A stretch of DNA of 40,207 nucleotides from Actinomycetes bacterium (GCA_021786095.1 JAJYNX010000078.1:1-40207); one strand, 5' to 3'; shown: positions 25,069 through 33,779, counted from the first letter of the stretch. Made by a program: numbers and translations. Notes: generated from the sequence alone by a model not told the origin.

Positions 25069-26517
25069 ATGCCTACTACACACTACGGGCGGCGTCGTCG
25101 CTCTCGACGCCTAGGAGTCGTGGCCGCCGCCGGGGTACTGGCGATGAGTCCACTCGTCCTGGGCGCCTCGAGCGGTGCGGCGGCGAGCGCCAACACGTCC
25201 GCGATCGTCTACGCCGTGCACCCGATCGCGGTGCAGGCGACGAGTTCGACGTCGGTGGCGGGGCTCACGCCGAGCCAGTGCATCGCCCAGACCGGACTGG
25301 CGTGCTACGACCCGCAGATCTTCCACACGGCGTATCAGATCCCGTGGACCATCAACGGGTCGCTCGCCGGCACCGGTGAGCAGATCGCCATCATCGACGC
25401 GTACGGCAGCCCGACGGTCGCGTCGGACCTCGCCACCTTCGACGCGGCCTTCGGTCTGCCGCCGGCGAACCTACACGTGTACTACCCGAGCGGGCAACCC
25501 GCCTTCAACCCGCAGAGCGCCAACGAGACCGGGTGGGCGGAGGAGACCAGTCTGGACGTGCAGACCGCCCACGCGCTGGCCCCGGGAGCGACGATCAACC
25601 TGATCGTTGCGGCGTCGGCGGGTGGCAACGACCTCAACGTCGCGGAGAACTACGCCGTCACCAACCACCTGGGCAACGTGATGTCGATGAGCTTCGGGGC
25701 CCCCGAGGCGGCGATCGCCGGCGGCGGCAACAACCTGCAACTGCAGCAGGCCAACGCCATCTACCAGCAGGCCACCGCCCAGGGCGTGAGCGTCTTCGCC
25801 TCCTCGGGCGACAGCGGCGCGAGCAACGGCTACGCCACTGCCAACGCGTTGTTCCCGGCCTCGGACCCCTACGTCACCGCGGCCGGGGGCACGGACCTGT
25901 TCGTGAAGGCCGACACCGCCACGAGCTCCAAGGGCAAGGGCTCGTCGACCGGCTCGACGAACGGGACCTACGTGAGCGAGTACGCGTGGAACGACGCGAA
26001 CCCGAGCACCTGTCCCTTCGGCTGCGACTACGGCCCGTTCGGGGCGACCGGTGGGGCGCCGAGCTCGGTGTTCGCCGCACCCTCGTACCAGAGCGGCACT
26101 GGTAACCCGATGCGCACGACCTCGGACGTGTCGTTCAACGCCTCGGTCTACACCGCCACGATGATCTACCTGGGCTTCCTCGGCGGCTCCAACAACGGCT
26201 TCTACTTCTTCGGCGGCACCAGTGAGTCGTCGCCGAGCTGGGCCGCCATCACCGCCGACCTCGACCAGGCCGCGGGCGGGCCGCTCGGGGCGATGAACCC
26301 CCGGCTCTACCAGCTGGCCGCGAAGCCCAAGACGTACGCCGCGGACTTCCACGACGTGACCGTGGGGACCAACAACTTCCCGTCGACCACGTCGGCGGGC
26401 TTCGCCGCCGGTACGGGTTACGACCTGCCCACCGGTCTGGGGACGCCGATCGTGACCGGCTTGATCAACTCGCTGGCGCCGGGGGCGTCGTACTCGCTGA
26501 GCCAGCCGCTATCGTGA
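25069..26517 (+). CDS. S53 family (sedolisin) secreted peptidase
   Basis: A protein of 482 residues with an Arg-rich start and hydrophobic signal (about 15-40, ending ASSGAAAS), so it is exported. The catalytic set is present: E159 and D163 in EETSLDVQTAHAL (the Glu/Asp pair with spacing 4), D248 in SSGDSG (oxyanion hole) and nucleophile S385 in GGTSESSPSWAA. The C-terminal Ca-binding loop shows FHDVTVGTN and AGTGYDLPTGLGTP. Sedolisins are active at acid pH, which hints at an acid habitat. The long N-terminal pro-kumamolisin domain (about 150-190 residues in most family members) is not there; only about 70 residues lie between signal and catalytic core. It is followed by a strong inverted repeat. 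Confidence 0.92.
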   Translation: MPTTHYGRRRRSRRLGVVAAAGVLAMSPLVLGASSGAAASANTSAIVYAVHPIAVQATSSTSVAGLTPSQCIAQTGLACYDPQIFHTAYQIPWTINGSLAGTGEQIAIIDAYGSPTVASDLATFDAAFGLPPANLHVYYPSGQPAFNPQSANETGWAEETSLDVQTAHALAPGATINLIVAASAGGNDLNVAENYAVTNHLGNVMSMSFGAPEAAIAGGGNNLQLQQANAIYQQATAQGVSVFASSGDSGASNGYATANALFPASDPYVTAAGGTDLFVKADTATSSKGKGSSTGSTNGTYVSEYAWNDANPSTCPFGCDYGPFGATGGAPSSVFAAPSYQSGTGNPMRTTSDVSFNASVYTATMIYLGFLGGSNNGFYFFGGTSESSPSWAAITADLDQAAGGPLGAMNPRLYQLAAKPKTYAADFHDVTVGTNNFPSTTSAGFAAGTGYDLPTGLGTPIVTGLINSLAPGASYSLSQPLS

Positions 26518-26524
26518 CATCGTC

Positions 26525-26564
26525 GCGTCGGGTCCCGCGCCGCGGCTGGCGCGGGACCCGACGC
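26525..26564. terminator. 17-bp perfect inverted repeat between convergent genes
   Basis: Arms 26525-26541 and 26548-26564 (left arm begins GCGTCGGGTCCC) with a six-base loop GCGGCT. It sits between the convergent S53 and crotonase stops and probably ends both transcripts. There is no T-run on either side. Confidence 0.75.
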
Positions 26565-27343
26565 TACGCGCGACCCCAGACGGCGGGGCGCTTCTCCAGG
26601 AACGCGGCGATGCCCTCCTGAGCGTCGTCGATGAGGCTCGCCGCGGCCATGACCTCGATCGCCAGGTCGTACGCCGCGTGCTGGTCGAGACCGATCTGGG
26701 CGTAGAAGGCGTGCTTGCCGATGGCGCGTGACGCGACGCTGCCGCGGGTGACCCGCGCGATCAGCGCGTCGGTGGCCGCCACCAGTTCGTCCTCGTCCAC
26801 GACGTCGTTGACCAGCCCCCACTCGTAGGCGGTGCGCGCGTCGATGGCGTCGCCGCTCAGGCCCATCTCCAGGGCTCGCTTGCGCCCGATGGACCGTCCG
26901 ACCGCGACGAGGGGCGTGGTGCAGAACAGCCCGCCCTTGCCCCCGGGAGTCGCGAAGCTCGCGCCGCGCGACGCGACGGCCAGGTCGGCGCTGGCCACCA
27001 GCTGGCAGCCGGCTCCGGTGGCCAGGGCGTGGACCCGCGCGATCACCGGCTGGGGGATCTGCTGCATGGTGTCCATCATGGCGGTGCACGACGCGAAGAG
27101 GCGCCGTACGCTCACCAGGTCCTGGTGGTACATCTCGGCGAAGTCGTGGCCGGCGCAGTACACCGGGCCGTTGGCTGCGAGGACTACCGCCAGGGCGTCG
27201 CTCTCGCCCACCTCGGCCAAGGTGCGGTGCAGCTCGCCGATCATCTCGGTCGTCAGGGCGTTTCGCTGCGCCGGACGATTGAGGGTGATGGTGACCGTCG
27301 TGTCGGATCGCTCGACGGTGAGGGTGCGCAACTCGCTCTCCAT
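26564..27343 (-). CDS. Enoyl-CoA hydratase/isomerase family protein (ECHDC3-like)
   Basis: A 259-residue crotonase-fold protein. The oxyanion-hole glycines are in CAGHD (G65) and ATGAGCQL (G112). The text ATPGGKGGLFCTTPLVAVGR (131-150), RKRALEM, the HAFYAQIGLDQHAAYDLA block and the end GIAAFLEKRPAVWG follows the ECHDC3 branch. In that branch the two catalytic glutamates of true enoyl-CoA hydratase are not conserved, and neither is seen at the expected places here. The reaction is therefore unknown (hydratase, thioesterase or other CoA-thioester chemistry). It starts at ATG 27343 with AAGGAGA 6 bases upstream, and it diverges from the DUF1295 gene. Confidence 0.85.
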   Translation of the reverse strand: MESELRTLTVERSDTTVTITLNRPAQRNALTTEMIGELHRTLAEVGESDALAVVLAANGPVYCAGHDFAEMYHQDLVSVRRLFASCTAMMDTMQQIPQPVIARVHALATGAGCQLVASADLAVASRGASFATPGGKGGLFCTTPLVAVGRSIGRKRALEMGLSGDAIDARTAYEWGLVNDVVDEDELVAATDALIARVTRGSVASRAIGKHAFYAQIGLDQHAAYDLAIEVMAAASLIDDAQEGIAAFLEKRPAVWGRA

Positions 27344-27441
27344 GGTGTCTCCTTGGTGTCGTTCCCGAGGCTACCGACCGGCTCGCCGAGTCGCCAGTGG
27401 GGGCCGCGCTGGGTACACGCGGCGGGCCGGGTGCGGTTGGG

Positions 27442-27453
27442 TAGGCTCGCCGT
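27442..27453 (+). promoter_or_regulatory. Leaderless-type -10 of the DUF1295 gene
   Basis: TAGGCT (27442-27447), six bases, then GTG 27454. A second in-phase-looking GTG two bases earlier is out of frame. Confidence 0.5.
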
Positions 27454-28281
27454 GTGGGACCGCTCGAGGTCGTCGTGGCCGTGGCGTCGGGGGCGGCGTT
27501 GCTCTCGTGGGTCGCGTCGCTGGTGACGCACGACACCTCGTGGGTGGACCGGCTCTGGTCGATCCTTCCGGTGCTCTACGTCTGGGTGTTCGCCGGCGCG
27601 GCGCACCTCACCGACGCCCGGCTCGACGTCATGGCCGGCGTCGTCACTCTCTGGGGGGCTCGGCTCACCTTCAACTTCGCGCGTCGCGGTGGCTACCGGG
27701 GGGTGGAGGACTACCGGTGGGCGGTGCTGCGCCAGTCGATGAGCGGCCCGGTCTTCGCCGTCTTCAACGTCGTGTTCATCTCGCTCTACCAGAACCTGCT
27801 GCTGGTCCTGATCACCCTGCCAGCACTGAGCGCGTACCAGCACCGCGGGCGCGGTGGCTACGGAGTGGCGGACCTGGCCCTGGCGGTGCTGTTCGTCGCC
27901 GGGACGGTGGGCGAGACGGTGGCGGACCAGCAGCAGTGGAACTTCCAGGAGCGCAAGCGCCGCCTGCGCGAGCGCGGCGTGGTGCCCGCGGAGAACTTCC
28001 TCCAGACCGGCTTGTTCGCCTACTCGCGCCACCCCAACTACTTCTTCGAGCTGGCCCAGTGGTGGCTGCTCCTCGCGATGGGGGTGGCGGCCGCGGGCAC
28101 CATCGACGTGTGGAGCGTGGCGGGACCCGTGCTGCTCAGCGCGCTGTTCGTCGGCTCGACGCGCTTCACCGAGAGCATCTCGTGCTCGCGCTACCCCGAG
28201 TACGCGCGGTACCAGCGCCGGGTGCCGGCGATCGTGCCCCGGCCCCGGCGCCCCGCGGCCCCGATCCTCGCCGACGACTGA
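27454..28281 (+). CDS. DUF1295 membrane protein (steroid 5-alpha-reductase-like)
   Basis: A protein of 275 residues starting at GTG 27454, with a leaderless-type promoter. It has about six membrane helices. VDRLWSILPVLYVWVF, ARLTFNFARRGGYRGVEDYR, VGETVADQQQWNFQERKRR and the C-terminal FAYSRHPNYFFELAQWW are typical of the DUF1295 / steroid 5-alpha-reductase C-terminal fold, which shares its end with isoprenylcysteine methyltransferases. Relatives reduce double bonds in lipids with NADPH; the substrate is not known. The stop lies 79 bases before the LigD-type gene, which has its own -10, so coupling is weak. Confidence 0.85.
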   Translation: MGPLEVVVAVASGAALLSWVASLVTHDTSWVDRLWSILPVLYVWVFAGAAHLTDARLDVMAGVVTLWGARLTFNFARRGGYRGVEDYRWAVLRQSMSGPVFAVFNVVFISLYQNLLLVLITLPALSAYQHRGRGGYGVADLALAVLFVAGTVGETVADQQQWNFQERKRRLRERGVVPAENFLQTGLFAYSRHPNYFFELAQWWLLLAMGVAAAGTIDVWSVAGPVLLSALFVGSTRFTESISCSRYPEYARYQRRVPAIVPRPRRPAAPILADD

Positions 28282-28301
28282 GGATCCGCGCGGACCCGCT
28301 C

Positions 28302-28307
28302 TACACT
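28302..28307 (+). promoter_or_regulatory. -10 TACACT of the LigD-polymerase gene
   Basis: TACACT 54 bases before the ATG. The resulting leader of about 47 bases carries GGTGGAGGGGGC as ribosome-binding site. No clear -35. Confidence 0.4.
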
Positions 28308-28360
28308 CGAAGTCGCGCGGCCCGACGGGCGACGCGCGGGGGTGGAGGGGGCGTCGACGG

Positions 28361-29287
28361 ATGACGGTGGTGCGCGTCGGGGGCCGGTCGATCACCGTCG
28401 CCCATCCCGACAAGGTCCTCTTCGCGGACGTCGGTCTCACCAAGGCTGACCTGATCGACTTCTACCGGAGCGCCGCGCCGCGGCTGCTGGCGCTGCTGCG
28501 TGATCGGCCCCTGGTCCTGCACCGGTACCCCGACGGGGCGGGGGCGCCGGGCTTCATCCAGCACGACGTCGACGCGTCGCCGCCGCCGTGGGTGACGCGA
28601 GTGGTCGTCGGGAAGAAGGGCGGGACCGTCACCCACGTGGTGGCCAACGACGAGGCCACGCTGGTCTACCTGGCGAGTCTCGACTGCGTCGAACTGCACC
28701 CGTGGCTGGCGACGCGTGATGACCTGACCCACCCCGACCGCATGGTGGTGGACCTCGATCCGTCCGAGGAGACGTCGCTCGACGTCCTACGCGCCACGGC
28801 ACGCTCGCTGCGCGACGCGCTGACGTCGCTCGACCTCACGCCGTTCCTGATGACCACCGGATCGCGGGGGTATCACGTCGTGGTGCCGCTCGCGCGCCGT
28901 CAGACCTTCGACCAGGTCCGGACCGTGGCGCGCGCGGTGGCGAACCTCGTGGCCGCCGAGGCCCCCGACGAGCGCACCGTCGAGCTCGCGCGATCGCGGC
29001 GCGGGGGGCGGCTCTTCCTCGACTACCTACGCAACGGCTACGCCCAGACCTCGGTGGCGCCCTACTCGCTGCGCGCACGTCCGGGTGCGCCGATGGCGAC
29101 GCCTCTGGACTGGTCCGAGTTGGCGGTCACGGCGCCCACGACGTGGACGTGGTCGCGCTCCGGCGAGCGGCTCGGCGCACCCGACCCCTGGGCCTCGATG
29201 GCGGCGGCGAGCGCGGACCTGACTCGTGCGCAACACCAACTCGCTCGGGCGACGCCGCCCGCGACCGAGCCCTTCCCGTCGGACTAG
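28361..29287 (+). CDS. Stand-alone LigD-type DNA polymerase/primase (AEP superfamily)
   Basis: A protein of 308 residues from ATG 28361. It is a complete LigD polymerase (LigPol) domain without ligase or nuclease parts. The opening ITVAHPDKVLFADVGLTKAD is characteristic, followed by RPLVLHRYPDG, GFIQHDV, and HPWLATRDDLTHPDRMVVDL with the metal-binding D131-x-D133 in VVDLDPSE, then TTGSRGYHVVVPL (165-177) and a third acidic site in FLDYLRNGY near 222. Such enzymes fill gaps and add ribonucleotides during non-homologous end joining or excision repair. No Ku or ATP-dependent ligase gene is in the window, so its partner is elsewhere or not needed. The stop shares a CTAG palindrome with the convergent ABC gene. 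Confidence 0.92.
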   Translation: MTVVRVGGRSITVAHPDKVLFADVGLTKADLIDFYRSAAPRLLALLRDRPLVLHRYPDGAGAPGFIQHDVDASPPPWVTRVVVGKKGGTVTHVVANDEATLVYLASLDCVELHPWLATRDDLTHPDRMVVDLDPSEETSLDVLRATARSLRDALTSLDLTPFLMTTGSRGYHVVVPLARRQTFDQVRTVARAVANLVAAEAPDERTVELARSRRGGRLFLDYLRNGYAQTSVAPYSLRARPGAPMATPLDWSELAVTAPTTWTWSRSGERLGAPDPWASMAAASADLTRAQHQLARATPPATEPFPSD

Positions 29288-31218
29288 GTCTCGGCGCCGG
29301 CGAACTGACTGGTGTAGAGCGCGTAGTAGAGGCCCTGGTGGGCCATCAGCTCGTCGTGGTCGCCCTGCTCGACGATGCGCCCGTGATCCATGACGAGGAT
29401 GACGTGGGCGTGGCGGATGGTGGAGAGACGGTGGGCGATGACGAAGCTGGTGCGCCCCTCGCGCAGGCGGGCCATCGCCTCCTGGATCAGCACCTCGGTG
29501 CGCGTGTCCACGTTGCTCGTGGCCTCGTCGAGGATCAGGATGCTCTGATCGGCGAGGAACGCGCGCGCGATCGTCAGCAACTGCTTCTGGCCCGAGGAGA
29601 GATTCGAGGCGTCCTCGTCCAGGATCGTGTCGTAGCCGTCGGGGAGGGTGCGCACGAAGTTGTCGACGTGCGCGGCGCGCGCGGCCGCCACGACGTCGTC
29701 GAGTGACGCATCGGGCCGGCCGTAGGCGATGTTCTCGCGGATGGTGCCGGTGAACACCCAGGTGTCCTGGAGCACCATGCCGAAGGCCCGGCGGACCTCG
29801 TCGCGGGTGAGGTCGCGGTAGTCCACGCCGTTGAGCAGGATGCGCCCCTCGTTGATCTCGTAGAAGCGGACCAGCAGGTTCACGATGGTCGTCTTGCCGG
29901 CCCCCGTGGGACCCACCAGGGCCACCGTCTCGCCTGGCGCGACCTCGAGGCTGAAGTCCTCGATGAGCGGCTTGTCCGGCTCGTAGCGGAACGAGACGTG
30001 CTCGAGGGTCACTCGTCCGCCGCGTGCCGACGCCGTCGGCGGGGCGACCACGGCCGTCGTCACGTCCGGCGTCTCCTCGTCGGCGTCGAGGAACTCGAAG
30101 ACCCGCTCGGCCGAGGCCAAGCCGGACTGGAGCATGTTCATCTGCCCGGCGATCTGGGTGAGCGGCATGGTGAACTGGCGCGAGTACTGGATGAAGGCGA
30201 TCACCGCCCCGAGCGAGAGCAGCCCCGACGCCACCCGGTAGCCGCCCACCACGGCGATGACGACGTAGTTGACGTTGGTGATGAACTGGATCGACGGCTG
30301 GATGATCCCCGAGAGGAACTGCGCGCGAAAGCTCGAGTGCAACAGCCGCTGGTTCTGGGACGTGAACTCCGAGATCGTCGCCCGCCGCCGCCCGAAGGCC
30401 TGGACGAGCTCGTGGCCGCTGTGGGTCTCCTCGACCAGGCCGTTCAGGGTCCCGGTGCGCTCCCACTGGGCCGCGAACTGGGTCTGGGAGCGGCGCGCGA
30501 TGACGACGGTGATCCCGAAGGCCACCGGGACCGTGACCGCGGCCACCGCCGCGAGTAGGGGGGAGATCCAGAACATCATGATCAGCACGCCGATCACCGT
30601 GAGCACGGAGGTCAGGAGCTGGCTCAGACCCTGTTGGATCGTGGTCGTGAGGTTGTCGATGTCGTTGGTGACTCGGCTGAGGACGTCACCGTGGGGATGG
30701 CTGTCGAAGTAGCGCAGGGGCAGCCGGCGCAGCTTCTCCTCGACGTCGCGACGCATCGCCGCCATCACGCGCTGGGTGATGCCGGCCATCGTGAAGCCCT
30801 GGAAGTAGTTGAAGGCGGCGCCGCCGAGGTAGACCAGGGCCGCCGCCCCCAGCACCCGACCCAGTTCGCCCACGTTGACGCCGGTGCCCGGGATCACGTT
30901 CATGCTCGACACCATGGCCGCGATCTGGGCGTGCCCGTGCAGGCGCAGGTACTCGATCGCCTGCGCCTTGGTCGTGCCCGGTGGCAGCCTCTTCGAGATG
31001 AGCCCGTCGAAGAGGACGTTGGTGGCGTTGCCCAGGATCTGGGGGCCCGACACCATGAACGCTACCGAGGCCACTCCGAGGACGAGGGCGCCGAGGAGCT
31101 TCGCACGGTCGGGACGCAGGAGCGCCAGCAGACGCCGGGTGGTGGCGCGCAGGTCGCGGCTGCGCCGCGGAGGCGCCACCCCGGCACCGCGCATGGCTCC
31201 CATGGGCCCCATACTCAT
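29284..31218 (-). CDS. ABC exporter half-transporter, canonical subunit
   Basis: A 644-residue membrane-ATPase fusion: six helices (about 30-330) and an ATPase domain with Walker A GPTGAGKTT, signature LSSGQKQL, Walker B ILILDEATS with the catalytic Glu present, and the H-loop in VIAHRLS. The start is ATG 31218, in an ATGA overlap with the preceding ABC gene; the open frame reaching 31728 is a shadow of that gene. The pair reads as a heterodimeric (TM287/288- or EfrCD-like) multidrug or lipid exporter in which this subunit carries the full catalytic site. The N-terminus is Met/Gly-rich. The end overlaps the LigD-type gene by four bases. Confidence 0.93.
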   Translation of the reverse strand: MSMGPMGAMRGAGVAPPRRSRDLRATTRRLLALLRPDRAKLLGALVLGVASVAFMVSGPQILGNATNVLFDGLISKRLPPGTTKAQAIEYLRLHGHAQIAAMVSSMNVIPGTGVNVGELGRVLGAAALVYLGGAAFNYFQGFTMAGITQRVMAAMRRDVEEKLRRLPLRYFDSHPHGDVLSRVTNDIDNLTTTIQQGLSQLLTSVLTVIGVLIMMFWISPLLAAVAAVTVPVAFGITVVIARRSQTQFAAQWERTGTLNGLVEETHSGHELVQAFGRRRATISEFTSQNQRLLHSSFRAQFLSGIIQPSIQFITNVNYVVIAVVGGYRVASGLLSLGAVIAFIQYSRQFTMPLTQIAGQMNMLQSGLASAERVFEFLDADEETPDVTTAVVAPPTASARGGRVTLEHVSFRYEPDKPLIEDFSLEVAPGETVALVGPTGAGKTTIVNLLVRFYEINEGRILLNGVDYRDLTRDEVRRAFGMVLQDTWVFTGTIRENIAYGRPDASLDDVVAAARAAHVDNFVRTLPDGYDTILDEDASNLSSGQKQLLTIARAFLADQSILILDEATSNVDTRTEVLIQEAMARLREGRTSFVIAHRLSTIRHAHVILVMDHGRIVEQGDHDELMAHQGLYYALYTSQFAGAET

Positions 31219-32948
31219 CGCACGGCCTCCTCGCCGAGCTGGGAGATCACGATCTCGCGATACGGATCGCAACTCGCCAGGAGATCGTCGTGGGTGCCGA
31301 CACCGACGATGCGTCCGTCGTCGAGCACGACGATGCGTTCGGCGTGCATGATCGTGCTCACCCGTTGGGCGACGATCACCACGGTGGCGTCGCTCACCTC
31401 CTCGCGCAGCGCCTCGCGCAGGCGCGCGTCGGTGGCCGCGTCCAGGGCCGAGAAGCAGTCGTCGAAGAGGTACACGGACGGCTTCTTCACCAGCGCGCGG
31501 GCGATGGAGAGGCGCTGGCGCTGACCGCCCGAGACGTTGGTGCCGCCCTGGTCGATGGGGGCGTCGAGGCCTCCCGGCATGGTGGCCACGAAGTCGCGCG
31601 CCTGGGCGATCTCGAGGGCGCGCCACAGCTCGGCGTCGGTGGCGTCGGGTCGACCGAAGCGCAGATTGCTCGCCACCGTGCCGCTGAAGAGGTAGGCGGC
31701 CTGAGGGACGAGGCCGATCGAGGACCACAGGGACTCCAGCTCCTGGTCGCGCACGTCCACGCCGTTGACGAGCACTGTCCCGGCCGTCACGTCGAAGAAG
31801 CGCGGGATCAGGTTGAGCAGAGTCGTCTTGCCGCTCCCGGTGCCCCCGATGATGGCGCTGGTCTGGCCGGGCTCGAAGTCGACGCGCAGCGCGTCCAGGA
31901 CGGGGCGCTCGCTGCCGGGGTAGGCGAACGAGACGCCGTCGAGGCGCACGAGTCCGTCGCTACGCGAGGGGGCGATCGGCGTGGTGGGATCGGTGACCGC
32001 TGGCGCCGTGTCCAGGACCTGCTCGATTCGCTCGGCGCTGGCCGCCGCTCGCGGCAGGAGGATGGCGACCATGACCGCCATCATCACCGAGATCAGGATC
32101 TGCAGGATGTAGGTCAGGAACGCGGTCAGGTTGCCGATCGGCATGACGTTCTCGCTGACGAGCCTTCCGCCGAACCAGATCACCGCGACGCTCGACAGGT
32201 TCAGGATCATCATCATGACCGGCAGGGCCAGGGCGAAGACGCGGTTGACGCTGAGGGCGGTGGCCGTCAGGTCCGCGTTGGCGACGGCGAAGCGATCGGA
32301 CTCGGCGTCGTTGCGCACGAAGGCGCGAATGACGCGCACGCCGGTGATCTGTTCGCGCAGTACCTGGTTGATTCGGTCGATCTTGCGTTGCATGGAGCGG
32401 AAGCGAGGGATGACGCGGATCATGACGGCCCCGATGAAGATCGCCATGATCGGGACCGCCACGAGGAGCAGGGTTGACAGCGTCGCGCCCTCGTGGATCG
32501 CCATGATGACGCCGCCCACCGACATGATGGGCGCGATGACCATCATGGTGAGGGCCATCTGCAAGAAGATCTGGATCTGCTGGACGTCGTTGGTGTTACG
32601 GGTGATCAGCGACGCCGTGCCGAACGTGTTCATGTCGCGGGCGGAGAAGTCCTGGACGCGTGTGAAGATGGCCTGACGGATGTCGGCGCCCGCGCCCATC
32701 GAGACGCGCGACGCCCAGTAGATGCCGATGATCGCGAAGACGCCGATGGCGAGGGTCAGGATCAGCATCCACAGGCCGGTGTGCAGGATGTAGTGCAGGT
32801 TGCCCGTGACGACGCCGCCGTCGATGATGTCAGCGTTGAGATTGGGCAGGTAGAGGTTGCCCGCGGTCTGGGCGACCAGGAGCAGGACCAGTATCGTGAT
32901 GCGTCCGGCGTAGGGTCGCAGGAATGTGCGCATCAGGCGGGTCAGCAC
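31215..32948 (-). CDS. ABC exporter half-transporter, degenerate-site subunit
   Basis: A 577-residue ABC exporter half starting at GTG 32948 with GAGGAGG upstream, overlapping the tetR end by 7 bases. The membrane part has six helices (about 18-310). The ATPase domain has Walker A GGTGSGKTT, signature VSGGQRQRLS and Walker B VYLFDDCFSALD, where the catalytic Glu is replaced by Asp, and a Gln at the switch position (VAQRVS instead of His). Together these mark the non-catalytic half of a heterodimeric exporter. The next gene, with a complete site, overlaps by ATGA. Regulation by the upstream TetR is likely. Confidence 0.93.
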   Translation of the reverse strand: MLTRLMRTFLRPYAGRITILVLLLVAQTAGNLYLPNLNADIIDGGVVTGNLHYILHTGLWMLILTLAIGVFAIIGIYWASRVSMGAGADIRQAIFTRVQDFSARDMNTFGTASLITRNTNDVQQIQIFLQMALTMMVIAPIMSVGGVIMAIHEGATLSTLLLVAVPIMAIFIGAVMIRVIPRFRSMQRKIDRINQVLREQITGVRVIRAFVRNDAESDRFAVANADLTATALSVNRVFALALPVMMMILNLSSVAVIWFGGRLVSENVMPIGNLTAFLTYILQILISVMMAVMVAILLPRAAASAERIEQVLDTAPAVTDPTTPIAPSRSDGLVRLDGVSFAYPGSERPVLDALRVDFEPGQTSAIIGGTGSGKTTLLNLIPRFFDVTAGTVLVNGVDVRDQELESLWSSIGLVPQAAYLFSGTVASNLRFGRPDATDAELWRALEIAQARDFVATMPGGLDAPIDQGGTNVSGGQRQRLSIARALVKKPSVYLFDDCFSALDAATDARLREALREEVSDATVVIVAQRVSTIMHAERIVVLDDGRIVGVGTHDDLLASCDPYREIVISQLGEEAVR

Positions 32949-33574
32949 GGCGCCTCCTCGCGTGCGCCGCCCGACGGGGGTCGACGCCAGCGCAGGCCTC
33001 GCGCCAGGTTGGCGAAGGCGTCGTCAAAGACGGCGAGCAGGTCCACGGCGCCACCATTGGCGCGCCAGTTCGTCATGGTCGCTCGAAAGGCGCCGCTGGC
33101 CACAGTGGTCAGCAGGGTGGGGAAGAGGTCGAGAGTGGGGTCCAGACCCGTGCGCTCGGCAATGACCTCCACGATGGCGCGTTCGTAGCCGACGAAGGAG
33201 GAGAACATGTGCGGCAGCATCGTGGGGTCGCCGGCGACCGCTCTCATGCGTAGGGGCCATTCGGCGCTCGACTCGGCGAGCAGGTCGCGCAACACCGCGT
33301 GGAGCGCGACGCGGGGCGACTCGTGCGCGGGCCGGGCTCGCAGGGCGTCGCGCAGCTGAGCGACGCGCCACTCGTCGAAGCCGATGACCGCGTCCTGCTT
33401 GGAGGGGAAGTGATCGTAGAAGGTTCGCACCGAGACGTCGGCCTCGTTGGCGATCTCCTCGACCGTGACGTGCTGGAAGCCGCGCTCGGCGCCGAGTCGT
33501 AGGGCTGCCGTGCGCAGCGCCTGATGGGTCGCCTCGCGCTTTCGATCGCGACGTCCGAGAGAGGTTTGCGCCAC
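32942..33574 (-). CDS. TetR/AcrR family regulator of the ABC operon
   Basis: A protein of 210 residues starting at GTG 33574 (VAQTSLGRRDRKREATHQAL). The open frame upstream to 33742 is not used, since the promoter-like elements lie between. Residues about 12-60 are the TetR helix-turn-helix: ALRLGAERGFQHVTVEEIA, NEADVSVRTFYDHFPSKQDA. The C-terminal ligand domain cannot be assigned. The stop overlaps the ABC start by 7 bases, so tetR and the exporter form one operon that it most likely represses through the two palindromes at 33595-33626. The C-terminal AREEAPC ends inside the overlap. Confidence 0.9.
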   Translation of the reverse strand: MAQTSLGRRDRKREATHQALRTAALRLGAERGFQHVTVEEIANEADVSVRTFYDHFPSKQDAVIGFDEWRVAQLRDALRARPAHESPRVALHAVLRDLLAESSAEWPLRMRAVAGDPTMLPHMFSSFVGYERAIVEVIAERTGLDPTLDLFPTLLTTVASGAFRATMTNWRANGGAVDLLAVFDDAFANLARGLRWRRPPSGGAREEAPC

Positions 33575-33626
33575 GTACCCAGTGTGGCAAGTTTTTGCAC
33601 GGTGTGCAACTTTGCACAAGGTGCGA
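33575..33626 (-). promoter_or_regulatory. Leaderless-type promoter with two tandem TetR palindromes
   Basis: TTGCAC-GGT-GTGCAA (33595-33609) is a perfect palindrome. TTGCAC-AAG-GTGCGA (33612-33626) is a near copy, with centres 17 bases apart. On the minus strand a TTGCAC -35 (33609-33604), 17 bases, CACACT (33586-33581), six bases and then GTG 33574 form a leaderless-type promoter, so the first palindrome covers the -35 and spacer. Confidence 0.6.
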
Positions 33627-33779
33627 TTGTTCAGTGTTCGAGGACCACGGCGTTGGCGCCGTGTCGCGACGTGGTGGTCGTCGGGGCGAACGTGGTCGAT
33701 CGCATGGTGTCGGCGTCCTCGCACCCGTAACCACCCTGACACGTTGTCGCCGCGCTCGCTCTCGGGCGCGGTGCCAGGA

